A stretch of 64,000 nucleotides of DNA. It comes from CAZXGD01 sp046350455 (GTDB lineage: Bacteria; Planctomycetota; Phycisphaerae; Phycisphaerales; SM1A02). Of the stretch, positions 16,280 to 32,484 are shown piece by piece (position 1 is the first letter of the stretch; every line of letters starts with the position of its first letter). The DNA lies in the NCBI GenBank assembly GCA_046350455.1, contig JAXMAM010000003.1, positions 62,001-126,000 on the forward strand. The letters run 5' to 3'. The position numbers were made by a program, and so were the translations under genes. The notes under the pieces were generated by a model. The model did not search any database and was not told where the DNA came from. It saw nothing but the letters and a program-made list of their open reading frames with translations.

Positions 16280-18535
16280 ATGATCCGATATCCCGCTGCT
16301 GCGCTCTGCGCGCTGTGTGTCGCTCTCCCTGCTGCCGCCCAGAGCGTGCAGGCTGAAGCTGCTTCGCCGCTCGTCCCACAGTTGGCTGCGTCGCTGCCGC
16401 GTGCGCTGCGCCCCTCGGTGGCGGCGCTCACTGAAGTGCCTGCCGTGTGGGGACTCCTGCAGGGCTCGGACACTGTCCGCCTGACCAGCGTGCCGCTCGG
16501 ACCCAGCAGGTCGGTGAACCTCCAACTGCAGCGCATTGATCCATTCACAGCAGACGCTGTGGTGGTGGAGGTGGTGCAGGACGCAGACGGCCACCAGGTG
16601 GAGCGCCCGCTTCCCCGTCCACAGGGTGACTTCTTCACCGGCATGGTGGAGGGCGATCCATCCTCCCGCGTCATGCTGGCGCACTCTGCTGCTGGCACCT
16701 TTGGCTTTGTGATGGACGCGCACGGCACCGCCATCATCAGCAGCGGCCCCTTCGGCAGCAATGGTCCTGTGGTGAGCTACCAGCTCTCTGAACTTCCTGA
16801 AGGCGCCATCACCTGGAAGGAGTTCCACTGCAGCGCGGACGACCTGGCTCCGGCAGGCCCTGTGTTCATGGGCGACCATGGTGCGGACGAAGGCGGCGTG
16901 GCCGGCGGCAACCCCTGCCGCCAGGCGCGCGTGGCAGTGGAGACCGACTACGAGTTCAGCGCAGTCTTCGGTGGCAACACAGCTGCGTCCGCTGCCTATG
17001 CAGCCACCATCTTTGCCGGCGCGTACACCATCTATCAGCGCGATCTGCAGGTGCTCCCGCAGGTCTGCTATCTGCGCCTGTGGGCCACGTCCAATGATCC
17101 GTGGAACGCAAGCAGCAGCGGCGCCCAGCTCAGCGAGTTCCAGGGCTTCTGGAACAGCAACATGACCAGCATCAACCGCAACGTGGCGCACTTTCTGAGC
17201 GCGCGCGGCTTGGGTGGCGGTGTGGCCTATCTGAGCGCGCTCTGCGGCACCAGCGCCTATGGCGTGTCTGGCAACCTCAGCGGCTACTTCCCGTACCCGA
17301 TGCAGGACAACAACGGCCAGAACTGGGACATCATGGTGGTGAACCATGAGATTGGCCACAACTTTGGCGCGCCGCACACGCACAACTACTGCCCGCCGCT
17401 GGACCAGTGCCCGCCCAACGCCTACTGGGGTTCGTGCCAGACGGAACAGGTGTGCATCACCAACGGCACCATCATGAGCTACTGCCATCTGTGTTCAGGT
17501 GGCCTGGCCAACGTGCAGCTCAACTTCCACCCGCAGAACATCCAGTCCATGAGCGACTACCTGGCCAGCTCTGGCTGCAACCTGCTGGGCAGCGCTGTGC
17601 CGCCGGTGGGCACCGACGACGTGCTCACTGTGCCCAACGGCCTGACCAGCGACCTGGACGTGGTGGCCAACGACCTGCCCTACAACTGCGAGTCAGTGAC
17701 CATCGCAACAGCCGCGCTGCAGCCGGGTTCGAGCGCCACGCTCACCATCCTGCCGGGCGCAGGCCCGGGTGGCCGCGACATGGTCCGCTATCAGCCTGCC
17801 TCGGGATTCACTGGGCAGGACACGTTCAAGTACCTGCTGCGCGATCCAGCAAACCAGCTATCGCAGCTGATCAGTGTGACCCTTTCCGTGCAGGGCCTGC
17901 GCGCGCCAGAGAATCCCATCAACACGCTGCCAGCGCTGGCAGTGGGCTACTACGCGCTCACCAGCCCCACAGTGCTGCCCAACTTTGACGCGCTCAGTCC
18001 CTATGCGTCATCCACCGCTCCCACCATCAACTACCCCAGCACCAACGGCTTCTTTGCTGGCAGCGGCCGCAGCGACAACGTAGGCGCACGCTGGACTGGC
18101 TGGGTGTATGCACCAGTCAACGGCTTCTACACCTTCTCGGTGAACAGCGACGACGGCAGCCGCCTGCTGGTGGGCACCACGGTGGTGGTGAACAACGACG
18201 GCCTGCACGGCATGCAGGAGGTGAGCGGCACCATCGGCCTGCTGACTGGCTGGCACGCCTTCACGGTGGAATTCTTTGAAGCGGGTGGCGGCGCTGGCTG
18301 CGTCGTGCAGATGCAGGGTCCCACCATGGCCAAAGCACCCATTCCAGAGAGCAACCTCCGCCATGGCGGCCAGCCCAACGTGTACGACCTGAGCCACGAT
18401 GGCATCGTGGATGGCGTGGACCTGGGCATCTTCCTGGGGTCGTTCGGCATCACTGGCACCGGTGCGGACTTCAACCGCGACGGCCAAGTAGATGGCACAG
18501 ACCTGGGTCTGCTGCTGGGAGCCTGGTCCAGCTGA
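16280..18535 (+). CDS. Secreted M12-type zinc metalloprotease with PA14 and dockerin-like C terminus
   Basis: The protein has 751 residues. A signal peptide (residues 1-21, AALCALCVALPAAAQ) is followed by a propeptide-like region (to about 210) and a reprolysin-like catalytic domain with the zinc motif HEIGHNFGAPHTH (HExxHxxGxxH, about residue 355). Around residue 450 is a cadherin/Ig-like segment (DVVANDLPYNC ... TFKYLLRDPA). Residues 560-690 form a PA14-like domain (WTGWVYAPVNGFYTFSVNSD, DDGSRLLVG). The last 50 residues hold two dockerin-like repeats ending in VDGTDLGLLLGAWSS. It likely degrades extracellular protein and is retained at the surface through the C-terminal repeats (inference). 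Its gene is monocistronic between the amidohydrolase and rplK. Confidence 0.85.
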   Translation: MIRYPAAALCALCVALPAAAQSVQAEAASPLVPQLAASLPRALRPSVAALTEVPAVWGLLQGSDTVRLTSVPLGPSRSVNLQLQRIDPFTADAVVVEVVQDADGHQVERPLPRPQGDFFTGMVEGDPSSRVMLAHSAAGTFGFVMDAHGTAIISSGPFGSNGPVVSYQLSELPEGAITWKEFHCSADDLAPAGPVFMGDHGADEGGVAGGNPCRQARVAVETDYEFSAVFGGNTAASAAYAATIFAGAYTIYQRDLQVLPQVCYLRLWATSNDPWNASSSGAQLSEFQGFWNSNMTSINRNVAHFLSARGLGGGVAYLSALCGTSAYGVSGNLSGYFPYPMQDNNGQNWDIMVVNHEIGHNFGAPHTHNYCPPLDQCPPNAYWGSCQTEQVCITNGTIMSYCHLCSGGLANVQLNFHPQNIQSMSDYLASSGCNLLGSAVPPVGTDDVLTVPNGLTSDLDVVANDLPYNCESVTIATAALQPGSSATLTILPGAGPGGRDMVRYQPASGFTGQDTFKYLLRDPANQLSQLISVTLSVQGLRAPENPINTLPALAVGYYALTSPTVLPNFDALSPYASSTAPTINYPSTNGFFAGSGRSDNVGARWTGWVYAPVNGFYTFSVNSDDGSRLLVGTTVVVNNDGLHGMQEVSGTIGLLTGWHAFTVEFFEAGGGAGCVVQMQGPTMAKAPIPESNLRHGGQPNVYDLSHDGIVDGVDLGIFLGSFGITGTGADFNRDGQVDGTDLGLLLGAWSS

Positions 18536-18578
18536 CGGTCCGCATAACAGCGCCTTCCTCAGCACGGCTTCCAAGCCC

Positions 18579-18607
18579 TTGGCAGCAGGCGCGGCTTTTG
18601 CTATCCT
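18579..18607 (+). promoter_or_regulatory. Promoter of the rplKAJL operon
   Basis: TTGGCA (18579-18584), a 17-bp spacer and TATCCT (18602-18607) give a near-standard sigma-70-type promoter about 95 nt upstream of rplK. Unlike most genes here, rplK has a normal leader and a strong ribosome-binding site (CGGAGGT). Confidence 0.6.
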
Positions 18608-18708
18608 CTTCCCTCTTCAACTCGCACCGTTCGTACGACTGATCTGCCGAGCCGCTTGGAACGCTCGGACTGCCCAACGGAGGGCCTGATTGGTCGGAGG
18701 TAGGACCC

Positions 18709-19137
18709 ATGGCCAAGAAGGTCACCAAGCAGTTCAAGCTCATGGCACCGGGTGGCAAGGCCACTCCAGCGCCACCGCTGGGGCCCGTGCTGGGCGCCAA
18801 CGGCGTCAACCCAGGCCAGTTCATCACCAAGTTCAACGAAGCCACCAAGGCCCTCAACGGCCGCATGGTGGGCTGCGTGGTCACCGTCTACGGTGACAAG
18901 AGCTTTGACATCGAGATCAAGACCTCTCCGGTCTCGGCGCTCATCAAGGACGCGCTGAAGCTGGAGAAGGGTTCTGGCACCCCCAACACCGCCAAGGTGG
19001 GCAAGATCACCAAGGCGCAGGTGCAGAAGATCGCAGAAGAGAAGCTGAAGGACCTCAACACCACGCGGCTCGAGAGCGCCATGCGCATCGTGGCTGGCAG
19101 CGCCCGTTCCATGGGCGTCACTGTGGAGGGCATGTGA
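18709..19137 (+). CDS. rplK: Ribosomal protein L11
   Basis: A 142-residue large-subunit protein at the GTPase-associated centre. It has the family N terminus (AKKVTKQFKLMAPGGKATPA), PPLGPVLGANGVN, and a C-terminal rRNA-binding domain with GSGTPNTAKVGKIT and SARSMGV. The start at 18709 is fixed by CGGAGGT 8 nt upstream. nusG and secE, which commonly precede it, are absent: the upstream gene is the metalloprotease. Confidence 0.97.
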   Translation: MAKKVTKQFKLMAPGGKATPAPPLGPVLGANGVNPGQFITKFNEATKALNGRMVGCVVTVYGDKSFDIEIKTSPVSALIKDALKLEKGSGTPNTAKVGKITKAQVQKIAEEKLKDLNTTRLESAMRIVAGSARSMGVTVEGM

Positions 19138-19138
19138 C

Positions 19139-19840
19139 ATGGCAGTCGCCACCAAGAAGAAGATCATCGGCAACAGCAAGCGCATGCGCGCGAGCTACGA
19201 GCACTCGGTGAAGACCCCAGTGGATCCCGCCGCTGCGATCGCCGCCCTGCGCAAGTTCAAGGCCACCAAGTTCGACCAGACAGTCAACGTGGTCATGCAC
19301 CTGGGCATTGATCCCAAGGCTGCAGATCAGGCCATCCGCGGCTCTGTCAGCCTGCCTCACGGCACTGGCAAGAGCGCGCGCGTGGTGGCCTTCTGCCCTG
19401 CTGACAAGGTGGCTGCAGCCAAGGCTGCGGGCGCTGTGGAAGCTGGCGCAGAAGACCTGGTCGCCAAGATCGAAGGCGGCTGGATGGACTTCGACGTCGC
19501 GGTCGCCAGCCCCGACATGATGCGCGTGGTCAGCCGTCTGGGCAAGGTGCTGGGCCCCAAGGGCCTGATGCCGTCGCCCAAGGCCGGCACGGTCACTCCC
19601 AACGTGCCAGACGCTGTCAAGGAGTACAGCGCCGGCAAGCAGGAGTACCGCAACGACGACGGCGGCAACGTGCACGCTGTCATCGGCAAGCTGTCGTTCA
19701 AGGACGACCAGCTCGTCGAGAACCTCAACGCGTTCATCGCCACCATCCAGAAGGCGCGTCCCTCCTCTGCCAAGGGCACCTACGTGAAGCGCTGCGCCAT
19801 CGCAGCGTGCATGAGCCCCAGCGTGCAGGTGACCGTCTAA
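19139..19840 (+). CDS. rplA: Ribosomal protein L1
   Basis: A 233-residue protein of the L1 stalk, often also an autogenous repressor of its operon. Family motifs are visible: VNVVMHLGIDPKAADQAIRG, SLPHGTGK, GRLGKVLGPKGLMPSPKAGTV and an NLNAFI segment near the end. The start codon lies one base after the L11 stop, so the two are translationally coupled. Confidence 0.97.
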   Translation: MAVATKKKIIGNSKRMRASYEHSVKTPVDPAAAIAALRKFKATKFDQTVNVVMHLGIDPKAADQAIRGSVSLPHGTGKSARVVAFCPADKVAAAKAAGAVEAGAEDLVAKIEGGWMDFDVAVASPDMMRVVSRLGKVLGPKGLMPSPKAGTVTPNVPDAVKEYSAGKQEYRNDDGGNVHAVIGKLSFKDDQLVENLNAFIATIQKARPSSAKGTYVKRCAIAACMSPSVQVTV

Positions 19841-19867
19841 CCCCAGGACTCCGAAGAGAGGACTCAC

Positions 19868-20416
19868 ATGTCCAAGCCAGTCAAGGAAATGATCGTCAAG
19901 GAGTACCGCAAGCGGTTCGACGGCGTCGAAGCCGCGGTGCTGGTTGAGATCCGTGGCATGACCGCCACCGACAACAACCGCATGCGGAATGACTTTGCGC
20001 GCAAGAACGTGCGCGTCACGGTCGTGAAGAACACGCTGGCACGCGAAGCCCTCAAGGGCGGCGTGCTGGCTCCGCTCGCTGATCACTTCAGCGGCCCATC
20101 TGCCCTGGTCTACGGCCCAGGCAGCGTGGTGGATCTGGCCCGCGACCTGGTCAAGTGGGCCAAGGGCGTGGAGCCATTCTCGTTCAAGGCTGCAGTGCTG
20201 GACGGCATCGTCTATGAAGGCGACGCTGGCATCACCAAGCTGAGCAAGATGCCAACCCGCGAGGAGGCTCAGGCTCAGGTGGTCACGCTGCTGCTCTCCC
20301 CTGCTCGCAACGTCATGGGCGCTGTCAAGGGCCCAGGCGGCACCGTGCTGGGTGTGGTCAAGGAGATTCAGACTCGCCTGGAGAAGGGCGAGACGATTGC
20401 TGCCAAGGCTGGATGA
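19868..20416 (+). CDS. rplJ: Ribosomal protein L10
   Basis: This 182-residue base of the L7/L12 stalk begins with SKPVKEMIVKEYRKRFDG and has VRVTVVKNTLARRA-like sequence (here VRVTVVKNTLAREAL) and GPSALVYG. The C-terminal helix that binds L7/L12 dimers is present (residues 140-180). GAGAGGA 6 nt upstream of the ATG is a good ribosome-binding site. Only 27 nt separate it from rplA, so there is no room for the long L10 leader known from E. coli. Confidence 0.97.
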   Translation: MSKPVKEMIVKEYRKRFDGVEAAVLVEIRGMTATDNNRMRNDFARKNVRVTVVKNTLAREALKGGVLAPLADHFSGPSALVYGPGSVVDLARDLVKWAKGVEPFSFKAAVLDGIVYEGDAGITKLSKMPTREEAQAQVVTLLLSPARNVMGAVKGPGGTVLGVVKEIQTRLEKGETIAAKAG

Positions 20417-20597
20417 CGCTGGCGCGGCGCTGGCCCGCCGTCGAGGCGCAGGCCCGCGCTGCCGCAGCGCAGCCCAGAACCGTGGAACACTGTCCCCCGT
20501 TTGCTTTGTTGACAGCCTTCTGACTGGCCCGCACAGCGGGTTAAACGCCGGACGTTCCGGCGCCTCTTCGAAGGCCTGATTGAATGGAGATACCCCA
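20417..20597 (+). other. 181-nt gap between rplJ and rplL
   Basis: No gene is visible. It contains a perfect TTGACA (20509-20514) without a convincing -10 at normal distance (TTAAAC at 20541-20546 is too far). A short GC hairpin-forming stretch follows (CGCCGGA ... TCCGGCG near 20546-20562). It could hold an internal promoter or a processing site that raises L7/L12 output relative to L10. Confidence 0.3.
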
Positions 20598-20999
20598 ATG
20601 TCCGAAACCAAGACGTTCGAAGCCAAGGTCACCAAGCTCGGTGACGAGATCGCCTCCCTGACCCTGAAGGAGGCCGTGGACCTGGCTGATTACATGAAGG
20701 AAAAGTATGGCATCGAGCCAGCTGCTGGTGGTGCTGTGGTGATGGCTGGCGGCGGCGGCGGCGATGCTGCTCCGGCTGCTGCGGCGCAGACCGAGTTCGA
20801 CGTCGTGCTGAAGGAAGCCGGCGCCAACAAGATCAACGTCATCAAGGTGGTCCGCGAGGCCACTGGCCTGGGCCTGGCCGACGCCAAGGCTGTGGTGGAT
20901 GGCGCTCCCAAGACCGTCAAGGAGAAGGTGTCCAAGGAAGACGCGGACAAGCTCAAGGCGGCCCTGGAAGGCGCTGGCGCCAAGGTCGAAGTCAAGTAA
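20598..20999 (+). CDS. rplL: Ribosomal protein L7/L12
   Basis: This 133-residue stalk protein recruits translation factors. It has an N-terminal dimerisation helix, a Gly/Ala-rich hinge (GGGGGDAAPAAAAQ), and the C-terminal domain with EFDVVLKEAGANKINVIKVV, REATGLGLADAKAVVDGAP and a final KLKAALEGAGAKVEVK. ATG 20598 is preceded by TGGAGAT. It ends 47 nt before a strong terminator. Confidence 0.97.
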   Translation: MSETKTFEAKVTKLGDEIASLTLKEAVDLADYMKEKYGIEPAAGGAVVMAGGGGGDAAPAAAAQTEFDVVLKEAGANKINVIKVVREATGLGLADAKAVVDGAPKTVKEKVSKEDADKLKAALEGAGAKVEVK

Positions 21000-21001
21000 G
21001 A

Positions 21002-21035
21002 GAAATTGGTGCCAGGCACTCCTGTCCCTGGTTTC
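21002..21035 (+). repeat. 34-bp repeat, B subtype, between rplL stop and its terminator
   Basis: The unit begins GAAATTGGTGCC and ends TGTCCCTGGTTTC. It has the same length and the same GAAA/TTTC ends as nine other copies in the window, but with the TCCTGTCCC interior of subtype B. It lies 2 nt after the rplL stop codon and before the terminator hairpin, so it is transcribed in the 3' untranslated region of the rplKAJL mRNA. Confidence 0.8.
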
Positions 21036-21045
21036 TGAAACACTC

Positions 21046-21084
21046 CGAGAGGCGCCAGATCCGTCTGGCGCCTCTCGCGTTTTT
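21046..21084 (+). terminator. Strong intrinsic terminator after rplL
   Basis: A perfect 14-bp stem (CGAGAGGCGCCAGA / TCTGGCGCCTCTCG, arms 21046-21059 and 21064-21077), loop TCCG and tail CGTTTTT. It ends the rplKAJL transcript upstream of rpoB. Confidence 0.9.
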
Positions 21085-21085
21085 G

Positions 21086-21797
21086 GAAAGTCGTGCCTGG
21101 CACGGGTGTCCCTACTTTCTGCGAAGGCGGTGGGAGGCGGGGACGCGGACGCAGCGCGAGAGGTGTGGACGCGGCCGCAGCGCGGCGGGCGGGGGCGCGG
21201 CCGCACATGGGGGAAACTCGTGCCTGGCACTCCTGTCCCGGGTTTCACGCGGTGCTTTTCTGATGGCGTGTCCAGGGTGAAACGCGGACAGCGGGCCGAG
21301 ATGCATGAGCGCTAGGGTGCGCAAGCAGCCGCGCAGGAATTCGCGGCTCGGCGCGTCTGAACGGCCGTGGCACCCATCCCGTGGAAAGGTGGGCGTCGAA
21401 CCCTGCTCACCGTGAAACTCGAGACACCCGTGCCAGGCACGGATTTCCCCACTTCACTCGGCCCCCGCCACCAGCCGCTGATCCGTGCGCGCCCGCAGCG
21501 GCCGCAGCGCGGGGCCGGGGGGGCGCGGCATAGCGGCGTTGAGCGGAGCGAGGCAGGCTGTGTGCTCCCCTGGTCTCGCGGGCCGCTCCACCTGCCGAGC
21601 GATCGCGAAGCCGAGGCGAAGGCGGAACCTGGTGGAGCCGAGCCGTCCGCGGCCGCGCCCCCCGGACCTCGCGGAGGCCGCGGGCGGGGTACGCGCGGTA
21701 CGACGCGCGGAGGCCGCGGGCGAAGTGCGCACAGGACACTCCGCGCTGGAGCCACGGGCCCCCGAAAGTAGGGACACCCGTGCCAGGCACCACTTTC
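21086..21797. mobile_element. Non-coding transposon-like element 2, between rplL and rpoB
   Basis: The element is 712 bp and is bounded by 34-bp subtype A units at 21086-21119 and, inverted, at 21764-21797; these differ at one position. Inside are a B unit (21213-21246), an inverted A unit (21414-21447), a 161-bp core shared with element 1, and two copies of GCGGAGGCCGCGGGCG near 21671 and 21708. No matching target duplication is visible at these ends, so the copy may be rearranged or older. I see no coding gene. Together with the rpoB leader it makes about 1 kb without genes. Confidence 0.6.
21495..21655. repeat. 161-bp core repeat, copy 2
   Basis: Partner of 11482-11641. It starts GCAGCGGCCGCAGCGCGGGG and has one extra base relative to copy 1 within GAGGCGAAGGCGG. 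The single-base indel would shift any long reading frame, which argues against coding over the full block. Confidence 0.75.
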
Positions 21798-21861
21798 CAC
21801 CGCTTCCGATAACGCGACTCTGCGCCACCAGCAAACCTCGTGCCGGAATGATGCCGATGAC

Positions 21862-21890
21862 TTGTCGGCTACCCCGGATTCCGGTACGCT
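21862..21890 (+). promoter_or_regulatory. Promoter of rpoBC
   Basis: TTGTCG (21862-21867), a 17-bp spacer and TACGCT (21885-21890). The predicted start lies near 21897, giving a leader of about 105 nt before rpoB. It is downstream of element 2, so rpoBC expression does not need read-through from rplL. Confidence 0.6.
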
Positions 21891-22001
21891 TGGCGATCTT
21901 GGCGGCGGCACCCCCAACAACGCGCGTTTGGTGACCACAACCAGCGTCTTCTGTGCGCAGGGCTGTTGCTGTCGTTTTTGGATCGAGAGGCGAGCACCAC
22001 T

Positions 22002-25808
<3,807 letters not shown>

Positions 25809-25872
25809 GTAGCACCCGGATTTGCACCCGCATCCGCCCCGTCTGCACGGGGCTTCTGAGAGCAGGACGATC

Positions 25873-30357
<4,485 letters not shown>

Positions 30358-30377
30358 CCCCAGCACGCCACGAAGTC

Positions 30378-30866
30378 ATGAGCAGCCCATCCCACATACC
30401 AGGCGGCGGTGAGCCCTGGTACAGGGATGGGCTGCGTTTTGAGTGCACCCTGTGTGGCAACTGCTGCACAGGGCCAGAGGGCGTGGTGCTGTTCACACCC
30501 GAGGAAGGCCGCGCCATGGCAGCCAAGCTGGGCATGCCAGAGCAGGAGTTCCTGGCCACCTACAGCCGGCGCATGGGCTCGCAGCGCAGCCTGAGCGAGA
30601 AGAAGACAGAGTTTGGCAACGACTGCATCTTCCTGGACCGCCAGAGCATGCCAGGCCGCGCGGTGTGCGGGCTGTACGAGGCGCGGCCCACGCAGTGCCG
30701 CACCTGGCCCTTCTGGGAGGGCAACCTCCGCAGCCGCAAGGCGTGGGAAGCCACCAAGAAGCACGTGCCCTGCCCTGGCATGGACAAGGGTCAGCTGCAC
30801 TCGCTGCAGCAGATCCGCCTGGCGCTGGACCTGGACACCCAGCAGGGCGGCAGCCAGGCGCGGTGA
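30378..30866 (+). CDS. YkgJ-type cysteine-cluster protein
   Basis: The 162-residue protein has a Cys pattern typical of the YkgJ/CxxxCxxCC family: FECTLCGNCCTGPEG near residue 22, CIFLD, CGLYEARPTQCRTWPFWEG and a late KKHVPCPGM. These proteins are thought to bind zinc or an iron-sulfur cluster; their reaction is unknown. It starts 20 nt after rpoC and may be co-transcribed with it. A second, divergent member of the same family is at 43719. Confidence 0.75.
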   Translation: MSSPSHIPGGGEPWYRDGLRFECTLCGNCCTGPEGVVLFTPEEGRAMAAKLGMPEQEFLATYSRRMGSQRSLSEKKTEFGNDCIFLDRQSMPGRAVCGLYEARPTQCRTWPFWEGNLRSRKAWEATKKHVPCPGMDKGQLHSLQQIRLALDLDTQQGGSQAR

Positions 30867-30929
30867 GCGGCGCAGCGATCGGCGCTGCGAACGCGGTCCC
30901 GACGCACGCAACGTTGCCACTAGCGGCTG

Positions 30930-31520
30930 CTATGCCCCGCGCGTCCGGCCGCACTCTGGGCAGACGTCGCCCAGCACCTGCGTGAGGTCGTACTCGCACC
31001 CTTGGCATTCATGCGGCTGCAGGTAGGACGGAGGCCAGAGGTGCGCAGCAGCGCACGTCAGCGGGATGACCACAAAGATCAGGGCGCAGATGACACCAGC
31101 TGGCGCGCCGATGGCTTCCAGGAGCGCCGCGCCCCCCACAAGCGCCGCGAACAGGTTGACCGCAGCCATCCATCGGCCTCTCTCCCGCTTGGCGGACCCG
31201 TATGGCGGTGGACGCCCGCCCGCCCTGCCCGCTTCGGCGGCACGCAGCTGGTAGCGGTAAGGGCGGAGGAGCTCTGCAAGGTTCAAGATGGAGAGCACGA
31301 GCGACGCCGTGCTAAGGAATGCCGGCAGCACGACCGAGCGGCCTGAAAGCGTGGACAGTGCGATAAGGATGGCGAACGTGACTGCCATGAGGCTGCACGA
31401 GAAGACCACCGTGCAGATCAGGATGACCACAATCTGCACCACCCACCGAACCTTGTTGGCGGCACCCAGTCGCAGCACGGGTTGCATGCTGTGGACGGCC
31501 ATCTGCATGGTTCTTCGCAT
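30930..31520 (-). CDS. Membrane protein with C-terminal zinc ribbon
   Basis: The protein has 196 residues from ATG 31520 (GTG 31565 would add 15). About five membrane helices are visible: VVQIVVILICTVVFSCSLMA, VTFAILIALSTL, VLPAFLSTASLVLSI, WMAAVNLFAALVGGAALLEA and VICALIFVVIPLTCAAAHL. The C terminus is a four-cysteine ribbon, HECQGCEYDL plus VCPECGRTRG. Similar CxGCxYDL...CPECG tails are frequent in Phycisphaerae membrane proteins, where they are uncharacterised. It converges with the YkgJ-type gene and diverges from the TonB locus. Confidence 0.6.
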   Translation of the reverse strand: MRRTMQMAVHSMQPVLRLGAANKVRWVVQIVVILICTVVFSCSLMAVTFAILIALSTLSGRSVVLPAFLSTASLVLSILNLAELLRPYRYQLRAAEAGRAGGRPPPYGSAKRERGRWMAAVNLFAALVGGAALLEAIGAPAGVICALIFVVIPLTCAAAHLWPPSYLQPHECQGCEYDLTQVLGDVCPECGRTRGA

Positions 31521-31677
31521 CAAGAAGCCGTGAAGTTCCTGTGAAGACGAGGACCCGCAGAGCACGCGAACGCCACCCGACCATCATGAGGTTAGCCAAC
31601 CCTGAACGCAACGCACATCGGACGCAAGCAGGTGACTCCTATCTTCCGGCCTCACCGCTGGAGGAGGCCACCCGCTC

Positions 31678-32484
31678 GTGCACCACACCCGCAGCCCGAT
31701 TGTTCGATTTCCGTCATGGATTGCCTTGGCAGGCCTGCTCGCAGCCCCAGCGGCCGCACAGACTGCCACCACACCCACCGCGGCGGATGTCCGCTCCTCC
31801 CTGGAAGAGACCAGGGTCACGCTGGCCAAGTGGATCGAGACCCAGCAGATCATTTCGCGCGAGCGCAATGAGTGGCAGCAAGGCAAGGAGATTCTGCAAG
31901 GCCGCATCGAGCTGGTGGGCAAGGAAGTCAGCCAGCTGAAGGAGAGCATCGCCAAGGCTGAAACCGCCGTGGCGGAGTCCAACAAGAAGCGCGACCAACT
32001 GCAGGCTGAGACGGCCCGCCTGAAGGAGGTCTCTGCGCAGCTGAACACAGCGGTGACAGGCATGGAGACCGACGTCCGCGCGCTGGCCAAGCGCATGCCA
32101 GAGCATGTGGCCACCCGCATCGCGCCGCTCATCCAGCGCATTCCCGCAGACCCAGCCACCACGCGCATCACCACCGCGGAGCGCTTCCAGAACGTGCTGG
32201 GCATCCTGAACGAGCTGAACAAGGCCAACAGCGAGATCAACGTGGTTTCCGAGCTGCGCACGCTGGCCGACGGGAGCACCAGCGAGGTGCAGGTGATCTA
32301 CGTGGGCCTGGCCCAGGCCTACTACATGAGCCCGCGCGGCGAAGCCGGCGTGGGCCACCCCACCGACACTGGCTGGGAATGGAAGCCTGCGCCCGAAGCG
32401 GCCAGTTCCATCCTGGCCGCGCTTGAGATCGTCGAGGGCAAGTCCTCTCCTGCCTTTGTCCCCCTGCCAGTGAGCATCCAATGA
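31678..32484 (+). CDS. DUF3450 periplasmic coiled-coil protein of a TonB system
   Basis: The 268-residue protein starts at GTG 31678, preceded by GGAGGAGG 9 nt upstream, a strong ribosome-binding site. A signal peptide covers residues 1-27 (IALAGLLAAPAAAQ). Residues 40-135 form a long coiled coil (EWQQGKEILQGRIELVGKEV) and the C-terminal domain contains VIYVGLAQAYYMSP, matching the DUF3450 pattern. Such genes head TonB2/TtpC-type energy-transduction clusters in Gammaproteobacteria. Its stop overlaps the next gene by 4 nt. A TATCTT hexamer near 31637 could be the promoter, but this is weak. Confidence 0.75.
   Translation: MHHTRSPIVRFPSWIALAGLLAAPAAAQTATTPTAADVRSSLEETRVTLAKWIETQQIISRERNEWQQGKEILQGRIELVGKEVSQLKESIAKAETAVAESNKKRDQLQAETARLKEVSAQLNTAVTGMETDVRALAKRMPEHVATRIAPLIQRIPADPATTRITTAERFQNVLGILNELNKANSEINVVSELRTLADGSTSEVQVIYVGLAQAYYMSPRGEAGVGHPTDTGWEWKPAPEAASSILAALEIVEGKSSPAFVPLPVSIQ

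Noticed and set aside
21764..21797. Repeat units as simple transcription terminators
   Set aside because: The GTGCCTGGCAC dyad has only a one-base centre, so it cannot fold as a normal hairpin, and there is no U-run. It looks more like a protein-binding dyad.
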